Assembly (NCBI RefSeq): GCF_001942495.1
Contig: NZ_MKZS01000001.1
Coordinates: 1,912,929-1,976,928 of the forward strand
Reading direction: 5' to 3'
Origin: Moorena bouillonii PNG
GTDB taxonomy: Bacteria > Cyanobacteriota > Cyanobacteriia > Cyanobacteriales > Coleofasciculaceae
Length of the DNA: 64,000 nt
A program made the position numbers and the translations under genes. The notes under the pieces were generated by a model that saw only the letters and a list, made by a program, of their open reading frames with translations, ran no database searches and was not told the origin of the DNA. Each line of letters starts with the position of its first letter. Position 1 is the stretch's first letter. Below, one piece after another: positions 20,578 through 30,186 of this stretch.

Positions 20578-20928
20578 TGCTCTGAGGTTTAAACATTTGG
20601 TAGGTAGAGGTTTTGTCTGGCTTCTGTTTGTTCAGATGTACCTAAATCTCTACTTCAATTCCAGAGCGACGAATCCGCAAAAAAGTCAAAAAGTTTTATT
20701 TAATAAAATTTCCCATATTGATTGGTGTTGAAAGTTCACGGTTTAGGGTTGACAGTTGATATCACTTTAGGTTAATCACTTTGCTGATTAGCGATCGCGT
20801 TTTGTGATTTGAACCGAATTTGGGATTATAGCGCTGCATTGGTTTGATCATAATGTTTGCATCAATTCTTATGAGTTACCTGTGCCCGGTTTCCTGTTCT
20901 TGACTTGTGCAAAAAGCCTAGTCAACCT
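20578..20928. other. Intergenic region, no gene recognised
   Basis: 351 bp between two minus-strand genes. One GCGATCGC octamer near 20790; otherwise nothing recognised. Confidence 0.4.
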
Positions 20929-21729
20929 TCACGCTCCCTTAAGGATTTCGATGGGATCCCCTTGGTGCAACACTTTACCGGTTTCTGAAACAGGCACATT
21001 TGTATTCACACTTAATTTGTAGAAATGATTGAAACGAGCGCTGGTTGTCCAGGATGGTAGAGTTTCCTTGCGCTTCGCCATAAAAGTTTTTTGGAAATTA
21101 GCAGTAGCTTCTCCTGTCTGAGGGTCTCGTGCTAAAACAATACAACGTTGACAGGGATTAATTCCTTCTATCAAAGCTTCCCCTACTTTAAACTGAATAG
21201 ATTGCCCTGATTCGGAAAACAATTGGTCTTCCCAGAAAGCGGGAACTCCTCCAATTTCTAGATTGGCTCGAACCCGACTTCGTATGTCTTCAGGACTTAT
21301 TTCAGGGAACCAAGAAGCAATGGTTTCAATCGTAGCGCTACTAATAATAGTAGGACCACGAGCATTGGTATCGTCTGGGAAACCAGTGCTGGTGTTCTGC
21401 ACTACTTTAACTGGAAAATCGAAGTAATCCTTTAACCAAGCTTCGAGAGCAGTTCGCCCGTGATCAATATGAAAGGTAATGTTTTGGTTTGTGCCCTGAA
21501 TCTGTAGCGATAGCAATTGGGATTGGATATCGAAGACCGACCGCAGCAAGTGGACTTTGGCATTGCGCTTACCATTGACAAATTTACCTTGCTGATCGAA
21601 TAGGGCAAATTCCCGGTCATGCTTTAGGGCACCACTTTTGAGAAGAGTGGCGGTTTGGAGTTCAATCCGATCAAGGGATTTAATCGGGTAGATATAGATA
21701 GCTTTAAGGTAAGGTATTGCAATTTTCAT
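20929..21729 (-). CDS. MOSC domain-containing protein (YcbX/mARC-like)
   Basis: 266 residues: an N-terminal MOSC_N beta-barrel (YIYPIKSLDRIELQTATLLKSGALKHDREFALFD, about 10-50) and a C-terminal MOSC domain (about 130-265). The latter holds the conserved cysteine segment INPCQRCIVLARDPQTGEA, where a Cys can ligate the molybdenum cofactor. Members reduce N-hydroxylated compounds or act in sulfur or metal transfer. Unlike E. coli YcbX it lacks the C-terminal 2Fe-2S ferredoxin domain, so it would need a separate electron donor. Stand-alone gene. Confidence 0.88.
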   Translation of the reverse strand: MKIAIPYLKAIYIYPIKSLDRIELQTATLLKSGALKHDREFALFDQQGKFVNGKRNAKVHLLRSVFDIQSQLLSLQIQGTNQNITFHIDHGRTALEAWLKDYFDFPVKVVQNTSTGFPDDTNARGPTIISSATIETIASWFPEISPEDIRSRVRANLEIGGVPAFWEDQLFSESGQSIQFKVGEALIEGINPCQRCIVLARDPQTGEATANFQKTFMAKRKETLPSWTTSARFNHFYKLSVNTNVPVSETGKVLHQGDPIEILKGA

Positions 21730-22217
21730 AACGAGTGAGCGACATTGCTTATCCTTTTAAGGCAATAGGCAATAGGCAATAGGCAAGAGGGTTTTAAGGG
21801 AATCTGCCTCAAAGAAGACTTTACCTCATCAGTGCAATCAAGGCTATATAATAGATCACAAATTACAGAGAAATAATGATATAGCAATAATAATCAAGAC
21901 TCCATCAGCTTTATTATTGTTGTAAATTTCTCTATCAAGTAAAGCATTTTTTTATAAACTTGGTAGGTGTCACAGGGCAAATTAATTTCAAATTAGTTAA
22001 CAAGTTAATTAATTTCTAAAAATACCGGGGAGATCAAGGAAATCGATCGCTAATCCCAGCAAGCGATCGCTAATGTTGATTTTGTTACTTAGCTTAAACA
22101 AACGTAATAAACTTTCAGGTGTAGCAGAAGAAATGAGTTAAGCGATCGCTAAGTTATAATGACAGCTAATTTATGGTAGTAAGCCAAATATAGAGGGTTT
22201 GCCCCGAGTTGGCAATC
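21730..22217. other. Intergenic region with heptamers and clustered GCGATCGC sites
   Basis: 488 bp. Heptamers of CAATAGG at 21760-21785; the GCGATCGC core recurs near 22067 and 22143, with CGATCGC nearby, in an otherwise AT-rich stretch. No gene recognised. Confidence 0.5.
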
Positions 22218-23330
22218 ATGAAGCTGAATCAAATTCTTAATCAAATCAAAGTCTCTCTAACCCCTTCGTCAACTAAAAATCATTACCAAAAGGTTGAATA
22301 AATAGCCTATAAACTTTACCAAAATCGCCTACTCGTAAAAGGGGAAGGGGATGCGGAGCAAGACTGGGATAAAGCTGAGCAAATTGTTAAAAATCCTTTG
22401 AAGTTAGCCTTGTTCAAGTGCCATCAACCTTTCATCAGCATAGAAAAAAAGTTTTTAGAGCCTGTTTTGGATTATCTGAATAGATTAGCATTGCTAGAAA
22501 TTTTAGGACTAGTTGGTAATCTATCTCTACTTGTTGGTGTGATTGTCTTTATTGCTGGTGAACAGGATAGACGAAATGCTGACGTTTATCAGGCATGGCA
22601 AGTAGTTACAGCAGCCCACGACCAAGCTGGGAGTGGCGGTAGAAAAGAAGCTCTGGAATTCCTAAACTCAGAACCAAGGCGTATTCCTTGGTTTTGGTTG
22701 ACCTGGCGGAGACAGAGCTTAGATAGTTTACAAGCTCCAAATGCTTATTTGAGGGGAGTGCAACTCTCTTATGCAAGGCTAGTTAACGCTAATTTACAGG
22801 AAGCTAATTTATTTACAGCTAATTTACAGAAAGCTATTTTATCTAGAGCTAATTTGCAGAAAGCTATTTTAGATGAAGCTAATTTACAGCAAGCTTATTT
22901 AATTAAGGCTAAGTTACAGCAAGCTAGTTGATCTGAAGCTAAGTTACAGAAAGCTAATTTAGGGAATGCTAAGTTACAATAAGCTTATTTATTTAAGGCT
23001 AAGTTACAGCAAGCTAAGTTAAATATAGCTAAGTTACAGCAAGCTGATTTAGAGCAAGCTAATTTAGAAAATGCTAGTTTAGTTGGAGCTAAATTACAGA
23101 ATGCTCATTTAGCTGGAGCTAATTTAAAGAACGCTAATTTAAAGAACGCTAATTTAGCTGGAGCTAATTTAGCTGGAGCTGATTTAGCTGGAGCTGATTT
23201 AAAAAACGCGATTTATTCAAATGAAATAAGATCGAAATCCTGTAAATTTGAAGATATATATTATCCTTGTCGCACCATATTCCCTGAAGGCTTTGACCCT
23301 AAAGCTGCTGGCATGAAGTTAATCAAATAA
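22218..23330 (+). pseudogene. Pentapeptide-repeat membrane protein gene with three in-frame stops
   Basis: One reading frame from the ATG at 22218 to the TAA at 23328 encodes a coherent protein of about 370 codons but is cut by TAA at 22299, TGA at 22929 and TAA at 22980. Translation through the stops gives an N-terminal part with AYKLYQNRLL and GDAEQDWDKAEQIV, a membrane span (ILGLVGNLSLLVGVIVFIAG), a linker with RRNADVYQAWQVVTAAHDQ, and about 27 pentapeptide repeats of the A(N/K/D)L(Q/x)x type. It closes with a tail [24 protein letters not shown]. Each stop fits a one-base change (the TGA replaces TTA; the second TAA replaces CAA). The middle open part is 22398-22931 if a TTG is used. Confidence 0.85.
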
Positions 23331-23638
23331 GTTAAATATATACCTAAACGATAATTATTAAAATTTAACACTACAGGTTGAGGGTTTGAGCGGGAGATAC
23401 CTTGAAGTCAATCACTTGCTTGCAAAAACTATAAAGATTCTGAAGCTTACTGACAGGATACGAAGCAATTTTAATTATACTATCACTGTCCACCAGACCA
23501 GTCTACTTTGTCTAATACTCATTGAGATGTCTAATACTCATTGAGATAATGGGGAATTATTCAGGCGATCGCTACCCTATCCTAATTCCCCGCTAAGGTA
23601 TACTATGGTCATGATAGTGTTGCAACAATCCTAAGCTA
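23331..23638. other. Intergenic region with a 19-bp direct repeat
   Basis: 308 bp between convergent genes. The 19-mer GTCTAATACTCATTGAGAT occurs twice in tandem at about 23511-23548. One GCGATCGC-like site. No gene recognised. Confidence 0.5.
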
Positions 23639-24028
23639 TTACTCTACTTCGTGCCACCCTTCGATAACCGCCATCAGAATATTCACTAGCGGATGGTCTA
23701 TTGCTTCCTTGAAGGCTTCTATTCCTCCAGCTTTCAGGGCATTGATTACCTTTGCTTTTAGTGTTGGGTTAATCTCAATTTGGTCAACAACTTTACCTAC
23801 AACTATCATCTTATCTTTCATTGTTGTAGTGGAGTTAGTCTGGGAGAGTTGGTTTAGAAGTTGTTGGATTTCTGCTGCTGCTTCAGCAGTTAAAGAATAG
23901 TCAGGTGCGAGATTATAAAGAACATTACTAGCTAAGTATCCTCTAATTTGAGTGTTATAAACACTATCACTAATATTGATATGACCACTACCAATATTGA
24001 AACGGGATGTATTGTTATCTCCAGGCAT
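23639..24028 (-). CDS. Protein with cyanobacterial adaptor-like C-terminal domain, unknown function
   Basis: About 129 residues from the ATG at 24028, chosen because AAGGAGA lies 10 nt upstream; the frame itself opens at 24085. The N-terminus (PGDNNTSRFNIGSGHINISDSVYNTQIRG) looks like a beta-type glycine/asparagine region. Residues about 50-129 are a helical module ending IDHPLVNILMAVIEGWHE. I recognise this module as recurring in cyanobacterial multidomain proteins, often next to pentapeptide, CHAT or TIR-type modules, but I cannot name it with certainty. Second gene of a two-gene unit; the partner ends 31 bp upstream. No signal peptide. Confidence 0.7.
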   Translation of the reverse strand: MPGDNNTSRFNIGSGHINISDSVYNTQIRGYLASNVLYNLAPDYSLTAEAAAEIQQLLNQLSQTNSTTTMKDKMIVVGKVVDQIEINPTLKAKVINALKAGGIEAFKEAIDHPLVNILMAVIEGWHEVE

Positions 24029-24059
24029 AATAAAATTTTCTCCTTGATCAAGGAAACGC

Positions 24060-24824
24060 TTATTTTTTAGAGTAAAGCCTATCAATAGTGTTTCTATTTA
24101 CACACTGATTGGGTTTTTCGTTTTCGTTTAGGGGCACCCAGATCGATGCAGTCAGGTTAGCAGCTCTGTTGTCTTGATATTTTTGATAATGTTGATCCTC
24201 AAGGTTAAAAGAAGCAATGTACTTCAAGTCAGGTTTTTCTGTATTCTGTGTCCATCCATAAATCTCCAACTCGTAGTTGCCAACTTGTAAATCAAATTCT
24301 TTTCCTCCTAATTCAGGACTCCAATCGAACCGAACAATTTTATTTACTGAAGAACGTGCGTGTACTGGAATCGGTTGAGCTAGATTTTCATCTTGAAAAT
24401 TTCCTCCACTGTCGATTTTAACGAAAGTAGTCCATGCCATGTCATAAAAATTGTCATTATCTTTTCTTCCAACAACTAAACGAATCCGTTGAATGGTTCC
24501 TCCTTGAGGACTCCAATTATAGAAAGTTATGGGAAGATTGAAGCCTAATCCTACAATCTTTTTATTAGCAGGTGTAACAAGGTATGTAGGAAAAAATATA
24601 ATGTTTCTTCCCAAAGACAGCTTAAGATTAGCTTTCCTAAAATTTGATGTATAAGCTACAGCTATAGATACAAGTAAACTAAATAAAGCAATGAGGATGG
24701 TAATAGGATCGTCTGACTGCACGTTTGTTCTGGTGCTTTTATTTATTTGTGGTGGAGGTGACGACGAAGGTTGTTGAGCTATTAGCTCAGTAATTTCATA
24801 GTTTTTATGAGTCCGAAACTGCAT
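24060..24824 (-). CDS. Membrane-anchored protein of unknown function
   Basis: 254 residues. A cytoplasmic N-terminus with a Ser/Pro-rich patch (QQPSSSPPPQINKS) leads to one membrane helix at about 41-60 (PITILIALFSLLVSIAVAYT). A soluble beta-rich domain follows, with GLGFNLPITFYNWSPQGGTIQRIRLVVGRK, TFVKIDSGGNFQD and VGNYELEIYGWTQ, which looks immunoglobulin- or carbohydrate-binding-like, but no family is assigned. First gene of a two-gene unit with the adaptor-like gene. AT content is higher than in neighbouring housekeeping genes. Confidence 0.7.
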   Translation of the reverse strand: MQFRTHKNYEITELIAQQPSSSPPPQINKSTRTNVQSDDPITILIALFSLLVSIAVAYTSNFRKANLKLSLGRNIIFFPTYLVTPANKKIVGLGFNLPITFYNWSPQGGTIQRIRLVVGRKDNDNFYDMAWTTFVKIDSGGNFQDENLAQPIPVHARSSVNKIVRFDWSPELGGKEFDLQVGNYELEIYGWTQNTEKPDLKYIASFNLEDQHYQKYQDNRAANLTASIWVPLNENEKPNQCVNRNTIDRLYSKK

Positions 24825-25252
24825 AGTTATTAGTATCTATTACCAATAATAGATAACTAAGGTGGCATGATAACATTATATCATATCCAGTTGAATAATC
24901 ATTATATACTTTGCCTATTAATGGGGACTATGTAATTAGTAATTAGTAGTTTAAAATTAGGGATTCTTTCGTAAGAGATTAACCGGAATGGATATTACTC
25001 AAATATATAGCAAGTCTTATACCCATGAGGTGCAAATCTCTGGGTTTTAGGGAGCAGGGAGCAGGGAGCAGGGAGCAGGGAGCAGGGAGCAGGGAGCAGT
25101 CAAAAATCAAGAAGCAAGAGGCAAGAGGCAAGATGTAAAAAATAATGTGTACCTCATAGCTATGAGAAACGCTCGCTATAGTTAGTTTTTGTACACTGAA
25201 GTTACCCTCCCCACACTTTTCCCCCTACTCCCTACTCCCTACTCCCTACTCC
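24825..25252. repeat. Intergenic tract with heptamer arrays
   Basis: 428 bp. An AT-rich left half (probable promoter for the 24824 gene) is followed by GGGAGCA heptamers (about 25050-25098), CAAGAGG heptamers (about 25105-25130) and, at the right end, CTCCCTA heptamers (about 25215-25260) that run into the 3' end of the exoprotein gene. No gene. Confidence 0.75.
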
Positions 25253-28200
25253 CTACTCCCTAAAACATCGATAATTAAAACTACTATTCCAACTACTATA
25301 GTTACCTTGGGCAGGATAAGGGACTAATTCCACAATGCCCTGCTCATTGATTATCCATCCTTGGGCTTCAATGATAGGTGATTTCTTCTTCGTTATTGGT
25401 TGTGCCTGATCTGGCCTGTTATACCCTAATTTCCTTTTTCTCCAACTCCGGCTTCTTCTCCTATTGCTTATTGTCCTATTGCTTAATTGTGTAGTCCCTT
25501 GATCAACCATTAGCCGCAAATCCGGTACTACGACTTGACCCCGCAATACCCCAGCTGGGTTAGCGGGGATTCCTCCTTTTCCGGTAACTAAAAAACTATT
25601 GACGCTGTTTGCTGCACAATCGGTGATGATTTGATTGCTGGTATCCACTACATCTACAGGTAGCTTGTCTAAGGCTTGGGCGGGGTTAACCTCTGGAGTA
25701 TTGAGAGTAACACTGCCATCAATACCAAGTTGGGATGAAGCAGTAATCTTACTACTGCGATCGCTAAAAATTCCAATGGCCGAAATCGTGATATTTCCCC
25801 CACGGCCCAAAATGGCATTGGCACTGATTTTACTACCCTTTGATGTCACTAAAAAGTCAGTGGTGATAGTGATATTGCCACCAGTAGCAGTATCCCTGGC
25901 ATTAGTCGTTATCTCACTGTTGTTGCGTAAGAAAATTAGTTTGGCATTAGAGAGGGTAATATTCCCTTGGTCTCCAGCAGAGGTTTTAGCATTGAGGAAA
26001 CCATTGTCGAGTTGGATGGTATCAGCAGAGATGTCCAAGGTTCCAGCAACACCGGTACCTGTACTGCTGACCGTTACCAAGGCGCGTCCGCTAGCGCTAA
26101 ATGTCTTGGTATTCAGGTTAAGGGAACCCGCTTTCCCTGTTTGGGTTGCCCGAGATGCGATCGCACTAGCTGCTCCATCTGGGTCAACGCTGTTTCGTCC
26201 AACTCTCGCTAATCGCTCGTTGTAGGTAGGGTCAATACCAGAAAGAGTGATGTTCTCAGAAGCATTGATAGTAATATTACCGGCATCACCACCCTTGAAG
26301 CTAGAAGTAAAAATCTGAGCGCCATTGGTTAATGCCAGAGTGTCCACATCTAAGCTAATTTCACCAGCTGAAGCATCAGTCTGACTTTTAGCGGTGATCA
26401 CTGCCCCATTATCCAGACTGAGAGTCGGAGTTTGAATGAAAATTTCACCACCAATCCCAGTTGCGTTGGATTCGGTATTGGCAGAGATAGCGCTAGAGAA
26501 GCCAAGGGTGGGACTGAAGCCAGACAGAGTAACCCTTTCTGTAGCATAAATCTCAACATTACCGGCATTACCTTGACCAGAAGTAGAAGCCCGTAATTCT
26601 GCTCCATCCTCTACCGTCAAGCGCTCAGTTTCTATGCTCAAATTACCCCCATTTCCCGTAGCCCTTTGGTTCACCCCTAGGATTAAGTTGCTGCGAAACT
26701 GACCATCAGGTGATGTCCCAATCACCTCTATTTCTTTAGCCTGTATCGATATAAACCCCCCATCACCCTGACCAGCAGTAGAGGTGTTGATACTTGCTCC
26801 CTCTCGTACTCTCAGACGTTCTGTATCAATGAAGATAGTTCCTCCGTCCCCTGTAGCTCTGGGTAGGACATCAGTAAACAAGCCACTAAAGGATGAGTTA
26901 TTGTTTGAGGTCTCAACTAATAACTCAACCTCCCCGATTCCCACCACATCTACCTCTTGAGCCCGAATTGTCACAGTACCCCCATCCCCATCACCCAAGG
27001 TTCCAGAGCCTACCTGTGACCCATCCCGTATGATCAGACGCTGGGTATCAATAGTCAAATCTCCCCCATTGCCGGTCGCATCTGGAATCACACCAGTGGA
27101 CAAAACGCTTTGGGATACATCAACGGTATCCGTCACTGTGATAGTTACATCTCCAGCATTTCCTGTCCGTGCCGCAACTGCTAATATGTCTGCATCATTC
27201 GTGGAAAAGTTACGACTGGTAACTGTGATATCCCCACCGCCCCTGACACCGTAAGTCCTAACCAAGCTCTCGTCCAAAACAATATTCTCTGTTGCTTGTA
27301 AGCTTATACTTCCTCCCTCACCACCAATGGAAATGGTTTGGAGATCGTTTGTCCTAATGGTGCCATTGGTCGCATTCAGGGAGATGGAGCCACTATCAGC
27401 AATCTGGGCTGATTCATTAAATTCCGTAAATGTACTAAATGGTGCTTCAACACCAGTTAGAATAATGTTATATTCACCGATATCAAAACCACTTCTATCT
27501 TCCCAACCTACCAGAGGCGACTCACTGCCAAGCTCATCTGCTTCATCAATACTGGTAAAATCCCCCGTATCGTCTCCATCGGGAAATATGTCTCCTGCCT
27601 CACTGACTGGTTCTACACCAAAACCACTAATGGCCAGATAGTAAATTCCTGGCTCCGTTGGGGTGAGGGGAGTTCCTGCTGGTAAGAATGATTGAGCACA
27701 ACCGCCACAGTCGGTGTCATCATCATTGCCATAAATTCCGATACCCTCTTCATCAAACAAGAATAACTGGGTGTCTAACTCAGTCCCCTCAGTGGTACGA
27801 GCCGAAAAAGTCCCCCCTCCAGTCAGAAAGATTTGGTACAGGTCTACATCTGTTTCTTCGCTAATCGCGCCAGATATGAATATGAACTCAAAGGGCACTG
27901 CCGGAGAATCACTAATAACTGTAGCTGTCTCAAGCAATTCTCCGGTATCTCCAACCGGGGGAATTGATGTATCAATGTTACCAACGGTGATATTCGCACC
28001 GGTAATCGCTATGTTCCTTCCATGGGTGCGGATGGTGTCAAAAAAGGTATCTTCCATCCGAAAGTCCCCTACCCCATCCCGATCTGCATCAGCAGTAAAC
28101 ACCATTAGTTCACTCCCTGGTGTTAAGTTTAGGGAGTTATCCTCTAAGTCGTTTATTACAATATCATTGCTTGCTTGTAGAACAAAATTATTAGTTTCTG

Positions 28201-29350
28201 ACAAATCTTCTATTAGGGTCTCGTAGATAGTCGTAGCTGCGAGATTATCAAGCTGACTTAATGGAGTAGTTAGAATAGCATCCGCTGTGTCGGAATTATT
28301 TATAATGTCAGGATTAATTTCATCTATGGCATCTTCTTGAGAGCCATTAGCAATGATGATATCTGTGGAATCAAGTAATAAGGTTCCAGCAATTCCATTC
28401 ATGGCGCTAGTATCAACATTTCCCCGAAAAATTAGGTATTCTTGCCCTGATATTTCTACATAGCCACCGTTACCAGAAATTTCCCCACCACGAGCCCTGA
28501 TGTTGCCGTAAAATCCAGTTATCTCATTCCCTGAAATGATTACTCTACCGCCATTGCCTTGTGCGATCGCATTAGCACGAATCTCAACATTAGGGCCAAT
28601 GAAGGTACGGCTAGTTTCTTGGTTACCAATGATAACGCTCCCCCCACCGTTCGGGCCAGACACATTAATCTCGGTATTATCTAATAAGCTAATCAGGGAA
28701 CCACTGACTTCTACTGTTCCTGCCTGTGCTGTCAAAGAACCAGTGCTAGTGATGGTATCTGCTGATAGGATGAGACGTTGCCCACTACCAACAGCTAAGT
28801 TTCCTTGATTCCTGATCTGAGCTTGATGTTGACGTAAAGCATTGGTAAAGAAAGCACCAGGTTGAATAGTCAGTAAGTTACTCGTTTCCGGCTCTGTGGC
28901 GCTAAATAGTCCTTGCTCCCCTAACCTAATCCCATCGGCTGTAGTAGCAATAAATGAGCCACGGATATCTAACCGAGCGTTGTTGCCAAAATTAATACCA
29001 TTGGGATTAATTAAGTAGAGATTTGCTGTTCCCTCTACCCCCAGAGTCCCGAATATTTGTGAGATATTGCTGCCTGTTACACGAGTAATAATGTTAGCAA
29101 TCCCATTCGGGTTAGCAAAGTAAACGTTTTGTCCTTCATTAACATTAAATTCCAGGAAACTATGGAACAGATTACTGCCTCGAATGGCACCACCTTCTAT
29201 TAAGTCTCTCATCCCTTGGGGAGTGAACTTGGACTGTTCTACTCCTAAGGTTTGATCGGGGGTAATCTGGGCATAACCTGCCTGGTGATTAACTATCCAA
29301 GCGATGCTGGCTAATAAAACAATAGGGAGTTTTGAGTACCAAGATAACAT
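25253..29350 (-). CDS. Filamentous haemagglutinin-type exoprotein (two-partner secretion, TpsA-like)
   Basis: 1365 residues. A signal peptide (about 1-27, ending QAGYAQ) is followed by the TPS secretion domain (about 30-155) with FHSFLEFNVNEGQNVYFANP, RVTGSNISQIFGTLG and LYLINPNGINFGNNARLDI. A long right-handed beta-helix follows, rich in repeats like GNGGNLSIETERLTV and GDGGFISIQAKEIEV. An insert at about 490-630 (DVDLYQIFLTGGGTFSARTTEGTELDTQLFLFD, later GIYYLAISGFG) looks like a bacterial pre-peptidase C-terminal (PPC) domain. The C-terminus has the cyanobacterial tail PIIEAQGWIINEQGIVELVP. A TpsB outer-membrane transporter would be needed and is not in the window. Probably a surface adhesin. 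Confidence 0.92.
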   Translation of the reverse strand: MLSWYSKLPIVLLASIAWIVNHQAGYAQITPDQTLGVEQSKFTPQGMRDLIEGGAIRGSNLFHSFLEFNVNEGQNVYFANPNGIANIITRVTGSNISQIFGTLGVEGTANLYLINPNGINFGNNARLDIRGSFIATTADGIRLGEQGLFSATEPETSNLLTIQPGAFFTNALRQHQAQIRNQGNLAVGSGQRLILSADTITSTGSLTAQAGTVEVSGSLISLLDNTEINVSGPNGGGSVIIGNQETSRTFIGPNVEIRANAIAQGNGGRVIISGNEITGFYGNIRARGGEISGNGGYVEISGQEYLIFRGNVDTSAMNGIAGTLLLDSTDIIIANGSQEDAIDEINPDIINNSDTADAILTTPLSQLDNLAATTIYETLIEDLSETNNFVLQASNDIVINDLEDNSLNLTPGSELMVFTADADRDGVGDFRMEDTFFDTIRTHGRNIAITGANITVGNIDTSIPPVGDTGELLETATVISDSPAVPFEFIFISGAISEETDVDLYQIFLTGGGTFSARTTEGTELDTQLFLFDEEGIGIYGNDDDTDCGGCAQSFLPAGTPLTPTEPGIYYLAISGFGVEPVSEAGDIFPDGDDTGDFTSIDEADELGSESPLVGWEDRSGFDIGEYNIILTGVEAPFSTFTEFNESAQIADSGSISLNATNGTIRTNDLQTISIGGEGGSISLQATENIVLDESLVRTYGVRGGGDITVTSRNFSTNDADILAVAARTGNAGDVTITVTDTVDVSQSVLSTGVIPDATGNGGDLTIDTQRLIIRDGSQVGSGTLGDGDGGTVTIRAQEVDVVGIGEVELLVETSNNNSSFSGLFTDVLPRATGDGGTIFIDTERLRVREGASINTSTAGQGDGGFISIQAKEIEVIGTSPDGQFRSNLILGVNQRATGNGGNLSIETERLTVEDGAELRASTSGQGNAGNVEIYATERVTLSGFSPTLGFSSAISANTESNATGIGGEIFIQTPTLSLDNGAVITAKSQTDASAGEISLDVDTLALTNGAQIFTSSFKGGDAGNITINASENITLSGIDPTYNERLARVGRNSVDPDGAASAIASRATQTGKAGSLNLNTKTFSASGRALVTVSSTGTGVAGTLDISADTIQLDNGFLNAKTSAGDQGNITLSNAKLIFLRNNSEITTNARDTATGGNITITTDFLVTSKGSKISANAILGRGGNITISAIGIFSDRSSKITASSQLGIDGSVTLNTPEVNPAQALDKLPVDVVDTSNQIITDCAANSVNSFLVTGKGGIPANPAGVLRGQVVVPDLRLMVDQGTTQLSNRTISNRRRSRSWRKRKLGYNRPDQAQPITKKKSPIIEAQGWIINEQGIVELVPYPAQGNYSSWNSSFNYRCFRE

Positions 29351-29930
29351 CCTTGCTCCTGTACCTTAGAGGGCTAGACCAATGTCTGTCTTTGATGCAC
29401 CAGCTTTGTGAAAAAATCATCCAGATACTTTGACTGTGATGGAATCACTGACAAATCTTTTTTTTCGTGATATTACTGATGCTTCGGCCTAATTCTGGCA
29501 CAGTCTTCCCGTCTTGCCCTCGTGGAAATTACCCAGGATCGACTTGGAGAATCTAGGTTGATCAGCGGTAGTCGTAAATACTTTTAACTAAGCTATAGCG
29601 GGCAGCACTATAGAAGCCTGTATAGTTGTCATAATGTCTACGTTCTTTTTTAGTTTAGCATCCCAGTCAAGTCCTCGATGTCGTTAATTTTTAATTTGGT
29701 AATTTTTAAGTTTTCAATCAACTACGTTTATTTTTAATAATATACAAAAGCAGGGTAGGATGTATGTAACGCACCCTACGCAAATTTACAAATATGAGAT
29801 GCACCCGGTGCTTTGTGGCACAGGCTTCAAGCCTGTGACGTAACGACTGATAGCACCTCAAGTAGCGTGCGCTTAGCGCATATGCTTACCTTCTAGGAAT
29901 ACATCGGAAAATGGAATTCAATGCTGAGAA
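29351..29930. other. Leader region of the exoprotein gene and downstream region of the third peptide gene
   Basis: 580 bp. It holds the presumptive promoter of the exoprotein gene on the minus strand. Near 29750-29785 there is a degenerate hairpin GCAGGGTAGGATG...CACCCTACGC, the counterpart of the hairpin at 31407-31440, and a CACAGGCTTCAAGCCTGTG palindrome at about 29820-29838. No additional gene recognised. Confidence 0.55.
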
Positions 29931-30137
29931 TTAAGCACTAGGAGTAAAGAATCCCACTGGCATAAAACCGCCAACTACTTCTTCAAGGTTGTCATCAGTT
30001 AGTTCCAGGTCGTCATCGTTTAGTTTAAGTTCCTGATCCCTTAGACTTCTAAAGCCAGCCTTGTCTGACACCAACTGGTCAACAGAGCCGTTGTTTTTTT
30101 TCAGTGAATTTTTGATTTGTTGGGTATTCATGGTCAT
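29931..30137 (-). CDS. Double-glycine-leader peptide precursor (copy 3)
   Basis: 68 residues. A hydrophilic, acidic leader ends LELTDDNLEEVVGG, the signature of leaders cut after Gly-Gly by C39-type peptidase-transporters (bacteriocin/RiPP precursors). The predicted mature tail is FMPVGFFTPSA, 11 residues, hydrophobic, with two prolines and no cysteine. Paralogous to the precursors at 30803-31000 and 31762-31956; the leaders are about two-thirds identical while the tails differ. Met1 (MTMNTQQ) and Met3 are both possible starts; AGG lies next to Met1 and 6 nt before Met3. No modification enzyme or transporter is adjacent except the large glycosyltransferase protein. Confidence 0.8.
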   Translation of the reverse strand: MTMNTQQIKNSLKKNNGSVDQLVSDKAGFRSLRDQELKLNDDDLELTDDNLEEVVGGFMPVGFFTPSA

Positions 30138-30168
30138 CCTGAAGTTGAATTGATTGATTAACTCAATT

Positions 30169-30186
30169 ATCTACTAGTTTAGCAGA
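30169..30186 (-). promoter_or_regulatory. Conserved upstream box of peptide gene copy 3
   Basis: ATCTACTAGTTTAGCAGA (plus-strand reading), identical in all three peptide units, ending exactly 31 nt before the start codon. On the coding strand it reads TCTGCTAAACTAGTAGAT, so TAAACT could be a -10 element. The flanking CCTGA is also shared. Confidence 0.6.

Noticed and set aside
22218-23330. Stop-codon recoding (selenocysteine or suppression) in the pentapeptide gene
   Set aside because: Two different stop codons at three unrelated positions, no SECIS-like hairpin noticed, and other genes here use TAA and TGA as ordinary stops.
25635-26225. 196-residue plus-strand frame opposite the exoprotein gene
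   Set aside because: A mirror of repetitive beta-helix codons; several similar antisense frames occur along the gene and none looks like a protein family.
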